Assembly: GCA_029259595.1 (NCBI GenBank)
Contig: JAJDEW010000115.1
Coordinates: 186,001 to 250,000 of the forward strand
DNA: 64,000 nt
Reading direction: 5' to 3'
Source: Planctomycetota bacterium
Lineage (GTDB): Bacteria; Planctomycetota; UBA1135; GCA-002686595
In this document: positions 1 to 8,626 of the stretch, piece by piece
Numbering within the stretch: the stretch's first letter is position 1
How the letters are laid out: every line of letters starts with the position of its first letter
The notes under the pieces: generated by a model
Told to the model about the DNA's origin: nothing
What the model saw: the letters and a program-made list of their open reading frames with translations, nothing else
Database searches by the model: none
Made by a program: the position numbers and the translations under genes

Positions 1-159
1 CTTGAACGACGTGTCCCGCAGGAATTCCCGGCCGTACTCGCTGAAGACGTACGCCGGGTAGATCGCATGCGTGAGCTTTTCGGCCAGGAAGTAGCGGGCG
101 CTGTCGTCGCCGCGGAGCGCGCGCACGACCATCCGGAGTGCGGTGATGGCCCGGGTCAT
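1..159 (-). CDS. Partial hypothetical protein (N-terminal 53 residues)
   Basis: Only the first 53 residues are inside the window; the gene continues past base 1. It begins MTRAITALRMVVRAL, followed by a charged stretch and an aromatic-rich segment (YFLAEKLTHAIYPAYVFSEYGR). The ATG lies one base after the TGA of the upstream methyltransferase gene, so the two are almost certainly co-transcribed and translationally coupled. The visible part has no recognisable catalytic motif. By position it could be another methyltransferase or a sugar-modifying enzyme of the polysaccharide locus, but that is inference only. Confidence 0.6.
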   Translation of the reverse strand, partial: MTRAITALRMVVRALRGDDSARYFLAEKLTHAIYPAYVFSEYGREFLRDTSFK

Positions 160-160
160 G

Positions 161-889
161 TCAACGGCCGGCGCTGCGCGCTTCGAAGACGAAGGTCTCG
201 CCGCTGCCATGCACACCGAAGCGGTGGCCGAGCTTCTTGGCGAAGGCCGCGAGCTTGCCGCGCCAGTTGAGGCCGCTCCAGTCCGGGAAGGTGCGCTGGT
301 CGAGCGCGACCCGTTCGAAGCCCGTCAAGACGGTGTCCAGACGCTCGCGCGTGAAGCTCTGCACGTGACCCCAGCGATGGAAGCGGGTCGCGCACGAAGG
401 ACAGACTGCGACATTCTGTGCGAGCACCTCGCGGGCGGGCACGGTGCCCAACAGGAGCCCGTTCGGGGCCAGCACGCGCCGGATCTCGTGCAGCGTGTCG
501 TCGAGCGTCTGGGAATCGAGATGCTCGAGCACTTCCGAGACGACCACCGCGTCCAGCGAGCGGTCTTCGAAGGGCAGCTGGTTCGAGCAGCCGACCCTGG
601 CGCGGTCTCCGAGCTCGAGCCGACGCCCGACCTCCGCCACCGCGCGTTCGCTGGGATCGAGGCAGTGGACGCGGAAGCCGGCCTGCGCCGCCAGCTCCTC
701 GAACGTTCCGGCACCGACCCCGATGTTCAGAACCCGGACCTCCCCCGGAGCGCGCGGCGCGGTCGCGCGTCGCAAGTGCTCCACCAGAAAGCGCAAGCGG
801 GGCGTCGAGCCGGAGAAGGCCTCGACGCCCTCGTTCTGGTAGTAGTCCCAGATGGAGTCCTGCTCGGAAGGGAGGGAAGAGCTCTGCAT
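161..889 (-). CDS. Class I SAM-dependent methyltransferase
   Basis: The 242-residue cytoplasmic protein has a class I methyltransferase fold. Motif I is VLNIGVGAGTFEE near residues 53-65, the acidic ribose-binding step follows at HCLDPSE, and the post-motif stretch SLDAVVVSEVLEHL is typical of the Methyltransf_11/UbiE-like superfamily. A CPSC pair followed by RFHRWGHVQSFT near residues 163-180 is a common insertion in polysaccharide-locus methyltransferases and could bind metal. The gene faces away from the adjacent glycosyltransferase across a 91-base divergent gap and leads into the partial gene at the window edge. A role in methylating a surface sugar or lipid-linked intermediate is inferred from context; the acceptor cannot be read from sequence. 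Confidence 0.85.
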   Translation of the reverse strand: MQSSSLPSEQDSIWDYYQNEGVEAFSGSTPRLRFLVEHLRRATAPRAPGEVRVLNIGVGAGTFEELAAQAGFRVHCLDPSERAVAEVGRRLELGDRARVGCSNQLPFEDRSLDAVVVSEVLEHLDSQTLDDTLHEIRRVLAPNGLLLGTVPAREVLAQNVAVCPSCATRFHRWGHVQSFTRERLDTVLTGFERVALDQRTFPDWSGLNWRGKLAAFAKKLGHRFGVHGSGETFVFEARSAGR

Positions 890-942
890 CGCGCTTCGAT
901 CTCAGGCAATCACATGCGAGGTCGATTTGCAAGAAGCGCACG

Positions 943-971
943 TTGGAGCCCGCCGGGTGCTTTGGTAGCTT
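943..971 (+). promoter_or_regulatory. Candidate promoter for the 981 glycosyltransferase, nearly leaderless
   Basis: TTGGAG (943-948) and TAGCTT (966-971) are separated by exactly 17 bases. The -10-like hexamer ends 9 bases before the ATG, so transcription would begin almost at the start codon. No Shine-Dalgarno sequence is present. The -35 match is weak; the call rests on spacing and on recurrence of the TAnnnT motif elsewhere in the window. Confidence 0.45.
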
Positions 972-980
972 CCGCCGCCG

Positions 981-2123
981 ATGACGGGACGCGTCGACAG
1001 GTCGCGGCGGATCGTCCTGGTCCTGGGTTCCCTGCGTTGCGGGGGAGCGGAGCGCGCGGGCTCGCTGCTCGCGACCGGCCTGGCCGAACGCGGTCACCGG
1101 GTGGCCGTGGCGACCCTGGCCGGACGTGCGGACGATTTCTACGGCTTGCCGGACGAAGTCGAACGCTTCGCCCTCGACGTGAATCACGCTGCGCCGAATC
1201 CGATCCGGGCCCTGGGCGGGCTGCGGACGCGGATCGCGGCGGTGAAGGATGTGCTGGTCTCGACGGGCGCCGAAGCAGCGCTTTCGTTTCTGACCGAGGT
1301 CAACGTCGTGGCGACCTTCGCCGCGCGCTCGGCCGGGTGTCCCGTCGCGATCTCCGAGCGCGTCGATCCGCGCCTGCACCGCGAGCGTGTTCCCTGGCGG
1401 CTCTTGCGCGCCTGGGCCTATCCGCGCGCCGACGTGCTGGTCGCGAACAGCGCCTCGGTGGCTGCGCACTACGAGCGTCGACGTGGGAGCCAGCGCGTGC
1501 GCTGGATCCCGAACTTCGTCAGCCCGCCGCGCCCCGAGGCGATCGGTTCCCCCCCGTTCGAGCTCCCGGACGGACGCTTGATCGTGGCGCTCGGTCGACT
1601 CGTGCCGCAGAAGGGTCACGACCTCCTGCTGGAAGCCTGGGCACGCGTTCGTGACCGCACGGGCTGGCACTGCCTGATCGTGGGAGAGGGCGATGCCGAG
1701 CCGCTGCGCGCACGTGCCCGGGCGCTCGGCGTGGCGGACAGCGTCCACTTCCCGGGCCGCGCCCCCGAGCCCTGGTCGCTGTTCGCGCGCAGCGACCTGT
1801 TCGCGTTCCCTTCCCGCTACGAGGGCTTTCCCAACGCGCTGCTCGAAGCCATGTCCGCCGGTCTGCCGTCGGTCGCCTTCGAAACGCCCGCGCCGGGGGG
1901 GCCGTCGAGCGGTGCCAGCGAGCTCGTCCGCGACGGTCACGATGGCTGGTTGGTCCCGCTGGGCGACATCGACGGTTTCGCGGCTGCCCTGGAGCGCGCC
2001 ATGGCGTCGGAGGTCGAGCGTCGTCGCGTCGGCGCGAATGCGCGTGAAGTGACCGAACGCTTCGGGTCGACGAAGGTGATCGGACTCTGGGAAGAGCTGG
2101 TCGAGTCGTTGCTCGCCCGCTGA
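981..2123 (+). CDS. GT4-family glycosyltransferase
   Basis: The 380-residue GT-B enzyme has the usual N-terminal glycine-rich acceptor loop (LGSLRCGGAERAGSLLA, residues about 14-30) and the C-terminal nucleotide-sugar half starting at LIVALGRLVPQKGHD. The retaining GT4 signature E-x7-E is seen in RYEGFPNALLEAMSAG. It should transfer a sugar from a nucleotide donor to a lipid-linked oligosaccharide on the cytoplasmic face of the membrane. It is convergent with the next glycosyltransferase (a single base separates the stop codons) and divergent from the methyltransferase. Donor and linkage are not predictable. It starts at ATG 981, immediately after a promoter-like motif. Confidence 0.9.
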   Translation: MTGRVDRSRRIVLVLGSLRCGGAERAGSLLATGLAERGHRVAVATLAGRADDFYGLPDEVERFALDVNHAAPNPIRALGGLRTRIAAVKDVLVSTGAEAALSFLTEVNVVATFAARSAGCPVAISERVDPRLHRERVPWRLLRAWAYPRADVLVANSASVAAHYERRRGSQRVRWIPNFVSPPRPEAIGSPPFELPDGRLIVALGRLVPQKGHDLLLEAWARVRDRTGWHCLIVGEGDAEPLRARARALGVADSVHFPGRAPEPWSLFARSDLFAFPSRYEGFPNALLEAMSAGLPSVAFETPAPGGPSSGASELVRDGHDGWLVPLGDIDGFAAALERAMASEVERRRVGANAREVTERFGSTKVIGLWEELVESLLAR

Positions 2124-2124
2124 G

Positions 2125-3255
2125 TCAGCTCAGACCAGCCGCCGTGCGCAGGATCGTCTCCGTGGCCAGCGTGCAGGCCGCGAGGCTCCAATTCCGGCGG
2201 ATCCGTTCGGCCGCGTCGAGGCCGCGCCGGCGGCGCTCCCCGGGCTCGAGCTCGATCCATGGCAGGAGCGCTTCGGCCAGGGCCTCGGGTGCCCCGGCCG
2301 GAACCACGCAAGCCGGATCGCCGACGATCCGGGCAGAGTCTCCCACGTCGGTCGCGACCGTCGGTGTACCGGAGGCGAGCGCCTCGGAGACGACGTTGGA
2401 AAAGCCCTCGCCAAAGGAGCTGGAGACGAAGACGTCGAGGCCGTTGAAGACGGCTTCGACGTCGCGGCGCAGGCCCGTGAAGGTCATGCGCTCAGCGAGA
2501 CCCAGCGCGCGGGCGCGCTCTTGCAAGCGTCGTTCATAGTCCGGGTCCCCGCTGCCGACGACGAGAAAGCGCGTCTGAGGCGCACGCGGTGCGAGGCGCG
2601 CGGCGGCGACGAGAAACGCGTCGTGTCCCTTCAGCGGATGCAGGCGCCCGACGTGCCCGACGACGACGTCCTCGGACGCGAAGCCGAGCTCCGAGCGCAG
2701 GGCGGCGCGCCGCGCATCGTCCGGGTGGAAGCGGTCGACGTCGATGCCGTTGACGACGACGTGGTTCGCGCCACAGCGCAAGCCCGCGTCGAGGTGAAAG
2801 CGCTCGCCGGCGTGCGAATTGAAGACGGCGTGGGGGACGTCGGCGGAGTGGCGCCGGTTGTAGCGGAAGGCCAGGGCGCGAATCGCGTTCAGGTCTTGAT
2901 GGGCCGAGCGGAAGCCCCAGACGAGGGGCACCTCGCGCCCGAGGCCGCGATGCGCGTGCATGTTGGCATGGTAGAGCGCGCTGTAGACGACGTCAGGTCG
3001 ACGCGCGGCGACCAGGCGCGCGAGCCGTCGGGGTGCCGAGACGAGCTGGTGCGCGGCTGCCAGGCGCCCGCGCGAGGGCTCGAAGAGGGACAGGTGCGCA
3101 ACGGTCCCCGGGAGCTCGTCCGCGAGCTCGCCGTCGGGGCGCACGGTGACGAAGAGGACCTCGTGGTCGCGCTGCGCGAGACCGTCGGCGATCTGCAGGA
3201 ACTGGCGCTCGGCTCCGCCGCAGGCCAACTGGGGCAGGAAAATCAGGATGCGCAT
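2125..3255 (-). CDS. GT4-family glycosyltransferase
   Basis: This 376-residue GT-B glycosyltransferase opens with MRILIFLPQLACGGAERQF, the classic N-terminal acceptor-side motif. The C-terminal half contains GHVGRLHPLKGHD and the E-x7-E signature in SFGEGFSNVVSEALASG, followed by PTVATDVGD. Length and motif order fit family GT4. It lies 58 bases downstream of the sulfotransferase on the same strand, so the two probably form a small operon. It most likely adds one sugar of the exopolysaccharide repeat unit. Specificity is unknown. Confidence 0.9.
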   Translation of the reverse strand: MRILIFLPQLACGGAERQFLQIADGLAQRDHEVLFVTVRPDGELADELPGTVAHLSLFEPSRGRLAAAHQLVSAPRRLARLVAARRPDVVYSALYHANMHAHRGLGREVPLVWGFRSAHQDLNAIRALAFRYNRRHSADVPHAVFNSHAGERFHLDAGLRCGANHVVVNGIDVDRFHPDDARRAALRSELGFASEDVVVGHVGRLHPLKGHDAFLVAAARLAPRAPQTRFLVVGSGDPDYERRLQERARALGLAERMTFTGLRRDVEAVFNGLDVFVSSSFGEGFSNVVSEALASGTPTVATDVGDSARIVGDPACVVPAGAPEALAEALLPWIELEPGERRRRGLDAAERIRRNWSLAACTLATETILRTAAGLS

Positions 3256-3313
3256 GGAGGGAGGCGAAGCCTGGTCGCGCGAGCGGCGAACCCGAGGTCG
3301 TGGCGCAACGCGT

Positions 3314-4231
3314 TCATGCGTCCTCGCCGTCGAGGTATCCGAAGGCCCGCATCGTGCTCCCGGCCAAGCGTTGGAAGCGCGCTCGATCCCGGGGCGACAG
3401 ACCGCTGCGCCAGGCGACGTCGGGGGTCAGGCGGACGCTCTGCTGCAAGCGCAGCCGGTTGCCCGCGACGGCGTGTCCGGGTCGAAAGCCGCCCTCGTCC
3501 ACGAGGCGCGCACCGAGCTCCGCGGGCGTGAGCCCGAGGAATTCGCCGAGCGGTGCGAGCGCCACGGGGAGCGCCCGAACGTAGTCCTCGTAGCGCACCA
3601 GCAGCCGACGGTCGGCAGGGCGCGCGGCGAAGAGGCGTCGCGCCGCCTCGTTCGTGAAGCGCCAGGACAGGGCGGTTCGCACGACCGAGCGCGGCCGCAG
3701 GGCGGTCGCGACGCCGCCGGCCGCATCGCGAGCCAGCGCTTTGGCGAGCGACCAGGCGACTCCGCGCCCGTCGCGGACGAGATGCAGCACGAAGAGATCG
3801 AGCCCGGCCACGCGCGCGAGCGCCTCCGCCCGGGCGGGGGTCTTGCTGGAATCGACGATGACGTTGCGCCCGCTCTCGGCCAGGATCGCCGCGAACAGGG
3901 CGCGCGTGCCCGCAGCGTAGCGGTCGGCCCGTGCGCTCCGGCGGGCGAGCAGGCGCAGCGCGCCGAGGCGGTGTTCGAGGTGCCTGCGATCCTGCTCGAA
4001 GCTCGCCAGGTCGAAGCCGGCGCTCGCGAGGCGAGCGGTCACGGCCTGCCAGAAGGCACAGCCCGTGACCGGGGCGCCGCAGGCGCAGGGCTCGTCGTCG
4101 GCTCGGGCGGCGGCGAGCTTCTCGAGCTCCCCGGTGCTGACCACGCCCGGCAGCGTGCCGAGGACGGTATCCAGCACGGTCGACCCGGAACGGCCGTAGC
4201 CGGCGATGTAGAGGACGCGGACGGCGGACAT
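3314..4231 (-). CDS. PAPS-dependent sulfotransferase
   Basis: The 305-residue protein starts at MSAVRVLYIAGYGRSGST. An ATG 12 codons upstream is possible, but the chosen start puts the beta-strand/P-loop at the N-terminus, as is usual. The 5'-phosphosulfate loop is YGRSGSTVLDTVLG. The 3'-phosphate site is LHLVRDGRGVAWSLAKA (Arg and Ser ligands) near residues 155-171, preceded by VDSSKTPAR. A cysteine group (CACGAPVTGC) lies near residues 48-57. The family transfers sulfate from PAPS to hydroxyls of sugars or lipids. Next to a glycosyltransferase and inside an export locus, it suggests that the surface polysaccharide is sulfated; this is inference. Confidence 0.85.
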   Translation of the reverse strand: MSAVRVLYIAGYGRSGSTVLDTVLGTLPGVVSTGELEKLAAARADDEPCACGAPVTGCAFWQAVTARLASAGFDLASFEQDRRHLEHRLGALRLLARRSARADRYAAGTRALFAAILAESGRNVIVDSSKTPARAEALARVAGLDLFVLHLVRDGRGVAWSLAKALARDAAGGVATALRPRSVVRTALSWRFTNEAARRLFAARPADRRLLVRYEDYVRALPVALAPLGEFLGLTPAELGARLVDEGGFRPGHAVAGNRLRLQQSVRLTPDVAWRSGLSPRDRARFQRLAGSTMRAFGYLDGEDA

Positions 4232-4315
4232 GGCGAGAGGGTAGCGGCCCGCTCGCACGCACTCCACGGCCGGCGGCGGAGGGCGGGCGAAGGCGTATCA
4301 AGGAAATCGCGGTGT

Positions 4316-4345
4316 TTGCCGAAGCGAGGTGGGCCGCACTACCCT
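4316..4345 (+). promoter_or_regulatory. Candidate promoter of the main polysaccharide operon
   Basis: TTGCCG (4316-4321) and TACCCT (4340-4345) are separated by 18 bases. The -10-like hexamer ends 9 bases before ATG 4355, the first codon of a 19-codon reading frame that runs into the start of the membrane protein gene. The same TAnnnT motif precedes other genes in the window at similar distance. Confidence 0.45.
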
Positions 4346-4354
4346 CTATCCGCC

Positions 4355-4414
4355 ATGCACGTTCTCCAGGAAGCCCGGCACACCCCCCGGGCGGGGGGAG
4401 GCCCCGGCCGATGA
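4355..4414 (+). CDS. Putative 19-residue leader peptide
   Basis: A short frame MHVLQEARHTPRAGGGPGR begins 9 bases after a -10-like TACCCT. It ends in TGA at 4412-4414, overlapping the ATG of the next gene (4411) in an ATGA junction. The overlap and the leaderless position suggest a translated leader that couples translation to the first structural gene of the operon. The peptide has no recognised function. It could be fortuitous, because the frame is short and GC-rich, but the exact overlap argues for it. Confidence 0.35.
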   Translation: MHVLQEARHTPRAGGGPGR

Positions 4415-5565
4415 CCGAGGGTCTGTCGCCCGACCTCGTCCTCGCCGGAGCGGTCGTCTTCTTGGGAATCCTCCTCGTCCTCGTGCGGCGGATCGGGATC
4501 GGTTGGACGTTGGCCGTGGCGGGGGTGAAGGCGCTCTTTTTCCTCGTCCACTTCGGCTACCTGGACGACGGCAGCTGGCGCGTGATGGACGACGTGACCT
4601 ATCACGCCGAGGCGGCCCGCATGCTGGCCCAGGGAATCGGGCCCTGGTCGGCACTCACGACGGCGCACGGGCTGGTCGAACTGGTCTACGTCTCGGGCGG
4701 ACAGCACGTCGCCTACTTCTGGTGGAATCTCCTCGCGCAGTCGTTGCTCGGCGACCATTACTTCGCACCGGTCGCGTTCAACATCGTCTTGATGGCGCTG
4801 GCTGCGGCGGGACTGCACCGGATCCTGGACCTAGTCGGTGCCGGTCGCCGCTTTGCCACGGGTGCGGTCGTCTTCTATTCGTTGCACTGGGATGTCCTGG
4901 TCTGGTCGAATTGCTTCAACCTGAAGGACAGCATGGTGGCGGCGCTGACGCTCTGGATGCTCGTGTCCTGGATTCGCTTCCAGCGCAAGCCCGGGCTGCG
5001 GCCGGCCCTCGCGCTCGCTGCCATCGCCGTATGCCTGACGTACGTTCGCTTCTACGTGCCGTTGCTGCTCGTCGTGGCGGCTGGTCTTCATGCCGCCCTG
5101 GCCCTGCGTGGCTGGCGACGGCAGGCCGTGCTCGGCGTCGCCTGCGTCGGCTTTCTCCTGGGGCCGGCAGTCGCGGTATACGCGGGATCGATTCACCCTG
5201 GGCTCGCGCTGACCGGGACGGTGCGCTTCCTGTTCACGCCGCGACCGTGGGGCATCACGTCCAACTACGCCTTCCTGCTCCTGCCCTCGGTTCTGCACTG
5301 GTTGATGGCGCCCTTGCTCGCCTACGGGCTCTGGCTGCTCTGGAAGCGCCTGCCCGATCTGCGCTGTGTCCTGATCTACGGCGCCGTGGTCGTCGCGTTC
5401 TACGCCTGCGTACCGGAGCTGCAGGGGCCGCGACACCGCTTCCAGATCGTCTTCCTGCTCGCGCTGGCGCAGTACGGCGCGGTCGTGGACCTCGCCCGGC
5501 GCTTCACGGCGTCCGCTCCCTTTTCACGCGGCCTCGGTCTCGAGGTCTCGGGGAGCGAGGGATGA
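4411..5565 (+). CDS. Polytopic membrane protein, GT-C-like (glycosyltransferase or polymerase candidate)
   Basis: This 384-residue protein is mostly hydrophobic, with about nine or ten probable transmembrane segments from LVLAGAVVFLGILLVLV at the N-terminus to a C-terminal FQIVFLLALAQYGAVV. An acidic first periplasmic loop (DDGSWRVMDDVTYHAEA, residues about 49-65) resembles the Asp-rich first loop of GT-C enzymes. A second loop has HWDVLVWSNCFNLKDSMVAA. The family could be a GT-C glycosyltransferase or a polysaccharide polymerase; I cannot choose between them from sequence. It begins at the ATG overlapping the leader frame and ends in an ATGA overlap with the next glycosyltransferase. A Wzy-like polymerase is otherwise missing from the locus, which makes this the best candidate. 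Confidence 0.7.
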   Translation: MTEGLSPDLVLAGAVVFLGILLVLVRRIGIGWTLAVAGVKALFFLVHFGYLDDGSWRVMDDVTYHAEAARMLAQGIGPWSALTTAHGLVELVYVSGGQHVAYFWWNLLAQSLLGDHYFAPVAFNIVLMALAAAGLHRILDLVGAGRRFATGAVVFYSLHWDVLVWSNCFNLKDSMVAALTLWMLVSWIRFQRKPGLRPALALAAIAVCLTYVRFYVPLLLVVAAGLHAALALRGWRRQAVLGVACVGFLLGPAVAVYAGSIHPGLALTGTVRFLFTPRPWGITSNYAFLLLPSVLHWLMAPLLAYGLWLLWKRLPDLRCVLIYGAVVVAFYACVPELQGPRHRFQIVFLLALAQYGAVVDLARRFTASAPFSRGLGLEVSGSEG

Positions 5566-6686
5566 TCCGGATCGCCCACGTCATCACCTCGCTCGAGGTC
5601 GGCGGTGCCCAACGCATGCTCGAGAAGCTCGTCTCGCGGGCCGATCCGGCGCGCTTGCGGCCGCGCGTCTTCACGCTGATCGAAGGCGGGCGTCTGCGGC
5701 GTCGACTCGAGGCGGCCGGCGTCGAGGTCGAGGCGCTCGGGATGCGTCCGGGCGTGCCGGATCCGCGTGCGGTCGTCCGGCTGCGGCGACGGCTGCGCGA
5801 GTTTCGCCCGGACGTCGTTCAAACCTGGCTCTACCATGCCGATCTCGTCGGCACCCTCGCCGCGCGCTGGGCCGGGGTCCCGAAGGTGGCCTGGAACGTG
5901 CGCTGCACCTACCAACCGGTCGACGCGAGCTCCTGGTCCGCCCGAACGGCTCCGAAGCTCTGTGCGCGCCTGTCTCCGCGTGCGGACCTGGTCCTGCACA
6001 ACTCCACGCTCGGGCGCACGTCCCACGCGGCGATCGGGTACAGCCCCCCGCGCTGGCTGTACCTGCCCAACGGCTTCGATCTCGAGCGCTTCCGGCCCGT
6101 ACCCGGTGCGCGTGAAGCGCTGCGACGCCAGCTCGAGTTGCCGCCGACGGCCCGGATCGTGGGCATGGTCGCGCGCTTCGATCCGCTCAAGGATCACGGG
6201 CTCGCGCTGGCGGCGGCTCGGCGGCTCGAGTCGAGCGGTATCGAGGTCGTTCTGGTCGGCGTGGACGCCGAACAACTCGCGGGCCTCGGCGACGGCCTGC
6301 CCGGCAACGTCCATGCGCTCGGCGAACGCGACGACGTCCGAGCACTGGTACCGGGCTTCGACGTGCTGCTCTCGACGAGCCGCGCGGAGGGCTTTCCGAA
6401 CGTGATCGGCGAAGCGATGGCGTGCGGCGTTCCGTGCGTCGCGACCGACGTCGGCGATTGCGCGTTGGTGATCGGCGACACCGGGCGCGTCGTCGCCACG
6501 GCGACCCCGGAGGCTGTCGCGGCTGCGCTCGCGGCGCTCGCGCTCGAAGCGACCGCGCCCGAGCGCGAGGAGCGCGCGCGCGCTGCGCGTGCACGCGTGG
6601 CCGAGCACTTCGAGCTGGGAGAGGTCGCCGAGCGCTACGCCACGACTTGGGAAGAACTCGTGGAGGCCCGACCATGTGCGGTCTGA
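5562..6686 (+). CDS. GT4-family glycosyltransferase
   Basis: The 374-residue GT-B enzyme starts MIRIAHVITSLEVGGAQRML at an ATGA overlap with the membrane protein stop. The donor half includes RIVGMVARFDPLKDHG, and the E-x7-E signature lies in SRAEGFPNVIGEAMACG, followed by PCVATDVGDCALVIG. Proteins with the N-terminal VITSLEVGGAQ motif are common in exopolysaccharide clusters. The end overlaps the amidotransferase start by 13 bases, so these genes form one tightly coupled operon. It presumably extends the lipid-linked repeat unit; sugar specificity is unknown. Confidence 0.9.
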   Translation: MIRIAHVITSLEVGGAQRMLEKLVSRADPARLRPRVFTLIEGGRLRRRLEAAGVEVEALGMRPGVPDPRAVVRLRRRLREFRPDVVQTWLYHADLVGTLAARWAGVPKVAWNVRCTYQPVDASSWSARTAPKLCARLSPRADLVLHNSTLGRTSHAAIGYSPPRWLYLPNGFDLERFRPVPGAREALRRQLELPPTARIVGMVARFDPLKDHGLALAAARRLESSGIEVVLVGVDAEQLAGLGDGLPGNVHALGERDDVRALVPGFDVLLSTSRAEGFPNVIGEAMACGVPCVATDVGDCALVIGDTGRVVATATPEAVAAALAALALEATAPEREERARAARARVAEHFELGEVAERYATTWEELVEARPCAV

Positions 6687-8626
6687 CGGGCACCTGGAGC
6701 TTCCGGGAGGGCGAGCCGGAGTCGCTCGCTCGCGACGTCGCGGCGATGACCGAGGCCTTGGTCCACCGGGGCCCGGACGACCGCGGGACCTTCGTGGATT
6801 CGCGCGCGGGGCTGGCGCTCGGGCACCGGCGACTTTCGATCCTCGACCTCTCGGAAGAAGGGCATCAGCCCATGCGTTCGGCGGACGGCCGCTACGTCCT
6901 CGTGTACAACGGCGAGGTCTACAACTTCCGCGAGCTGGCGGCTCGGTTGGAGGGGCGCGGCGTCCGTTTGCGCGGCCAATCCGATACCGAGGCGGTCCTG
7001 GAGTCGATCGTCGTCTTCGGACTCGAGGACACGCTCCGGGCGATGGCCGGCATGTTCGCCTTCGCGCTGTGGGACGCGCAGGAGCGTCGGCTGGTCCTGG
7101 GCCGGGACCGGCTGGGCATCAAACCCTTGTACTGGGGCATCCAGGACGGGCGGCTGTTGTTCGCCTCCGAGCTCAAGGCTCTGCGCGCGAATCCGAGCTT
7201 TCGGGTCGAGCTGGATCGCGATGCGCTCGCGCTGTACATGCGCCACAACTACATCCCCGCTCCGCACGCCATCTACCGCGACGTGAGGAAGCTCCAGCCG
7301 GGTCGAATCGTCACGGTCCGCGCGGCGGACGACGTCACCGAGAGCGTGTACTGGGACGCGCGCGAGGTGGCGCGCGCGGGGACGGAGAAGCCCCTGGCGA
7401 TCGGGGCCGACGAGGCGCGCGAGCGACTCGACGCGACGCTGCGCACCGCCGTCGAACGTCGCATGATCGCCGACGTGCCGCTCGGTGCCTTCCTGTCCGG
7501 TGGCATCGATTCCTCGCTGGTCGTGGCCCTGATGCAGCGCGCGAGCACGCGCCCGGTGCGCACGTTCACGATCGGCTTCGACGAAGAGGGCTACGACGAG
7601 GCTGGTCACGCCCGCGCGATCGCGACGCACCTCGGGACGGACCACACCGAGCTCTACGTTCGCCCGGAAGAGGCGCGCGAGGTCATTCCGAAGCTGCCCG
7701 ACTTCTGGGACGAGCCCTTTTCGGACTCCTCGCAAATCCCGACCTACCTCGTGTCCAAGCTGGCGCGCGAGCACGTGACGGTGGCGCTCTCGGGCGACGG
7801 TGGGGACGAGCTCTTCGGCGGCTATCCGCGCTATGCTCTCGCGCGCAAGCTCGAGCGCTACCTGCGCTTCGTACCCGGCGCGTCGAAAAGGGCCCTCGCG
7901 AGTGCACTGCAGGCGGTGTCCCCGCGGGCCTGGGAAGGTCTGTCGCGCACGGCGCGCGCCGCGCGCGTTCCGATCCAGCCGGGCTGGATGGGCAACCGCG
8001 CGAGCCGCATGGCCGAGCTCTTGACCCATTCGCACGGCGGCACGCTCTATCGCACGTTGATCTCGCACTGGAAGGAGCCCGCGGCGCTCGTGATCGGAGC
8101 CGAGGAGCCGGAGACCGTGCTGTGCGACCGGAGCTTCGAGACCAGCTTCCCCGACGGGACCGAGCGCATGATGCTGCTCGACTCGCTGTCGTATCTGCCC
8201 GACGACATCCTCTGCAAGGTCGACCGCGCCAGCATGGCGACCAGCCTCGAGGCGCGCGTGCCGTTGCTCGATCACGAAGTCTTCGAGCTGGCCTGGCGCA
8301 TGCCGCGCGAGCTGCGCATCGGTCCGGCACCCGGCAAGCGCTTGCTGCGCGAGGTGCTGGCGACCTACGTGCCGCGCGAACTGTTCGAGCGACCCAAGAT
8401 GGGCTTCGGCATCCCGATCGGGGCCTGGATGCGGGGTCCGCTGCGACCATGGTGCGAAGAGCTCCTGTCGGAGGCGCGTCTGCGGCGGGAGGAATTCTTC
8501 GTCCCCGGCCCGATTCGCCAGCGTTGGCAGGAGCACGTCGACAACAAGCGCGACTGGGCCTACTACCTCTGGGACGTCCTGGTCTTCCAGGCCTGGGCCG
8601 AGCGTTGGCTGGGGAGCGCACGATGA
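6674..8626 (+). CDS. asnB: Glutamine-dependent asparagine synthase-type amidotransferase
   Basis: This 650-residue protein has an N-terminal Ntn glutaminase domain that begins MCGLTGTW, with Cys2 as the nucleophile after Met removal. The glutamine-binding motifs VHRGPDD, GHRRLSI and YNGEVYNF follow. The C-terminal synthetase domain has the ATP-pyrophosphatase loop LSGGIDSS near residue 275 and ALSGDGGDELFGGYPRY. Both catalytic halves look intact. True AsnB makes asparagine from aspartate, but paralogues embedded in O-antigen and exopolysaccharide clusters amidate sugar carboxylates such as uronic acids. Position between two glycosyltransferases favours that second role. The start codon overlaps the previous gene by 13 bases. 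Confidence 0.9.
   Translation: MCGLTGTWSFREGEPESLARDVAAMTEALVHRGPDDRGTFVDSRAGLALGHRRLSILDLSEEGHQPMRSADGRYVLVYNGEVYNFRELAARLEGRGVRLRGQSDTEAVLESIVVFGLEDTLRAMAGMFAFALWDAQERRLVLGRDRLGIKPLYWGIQDGRLLFASELKALRANPSFRVELDRDALALYMRHNYIPAPHAIYRDVRKLQPGRIVTVRAADDVTESVYWDAREVARAGTEKPLAIGADEARERLDATLRTAVERRMIADVPLGAFLSGGIDSSLVVALMQRASTRPVRTFTIGFDEEGYDEAGHARAIATHLGTDHTELYVRPEEAREVIPKLPDFWDEPFSDSSQIPTYLVSKLAREHVTVALSGDGGDELFGGYPRYALARKLERYLRFVPGASKRALASALQAVSPRAWEGLSRTARAARVPIQPGWMGNRASRMAELLTHSHGGTLYRTLISHWKEPAALVIGAEEPETVLCDRSFETSFPDGTERMMLLDSLSYLPDDILCKVDRASMATSLEARVPLLDHEVFELAWRMPRELRIGPAPGKRLLREVLATYVPRELFERPKMGFGIPIGAWMRGPLRPWCEELLSEARLRREEFFVPGPIRQRWQEHVDNKRDWAYYLWDVLVFQAWAERWLGSAR

Noticed and set aside
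6674-8626. Glucosamine-6-phosphate synthase
   Set aside because: The glutaminase domain is shared, but the second half has the ATP-pyrophosphatase loop SGGIDSS, not SIS domains.
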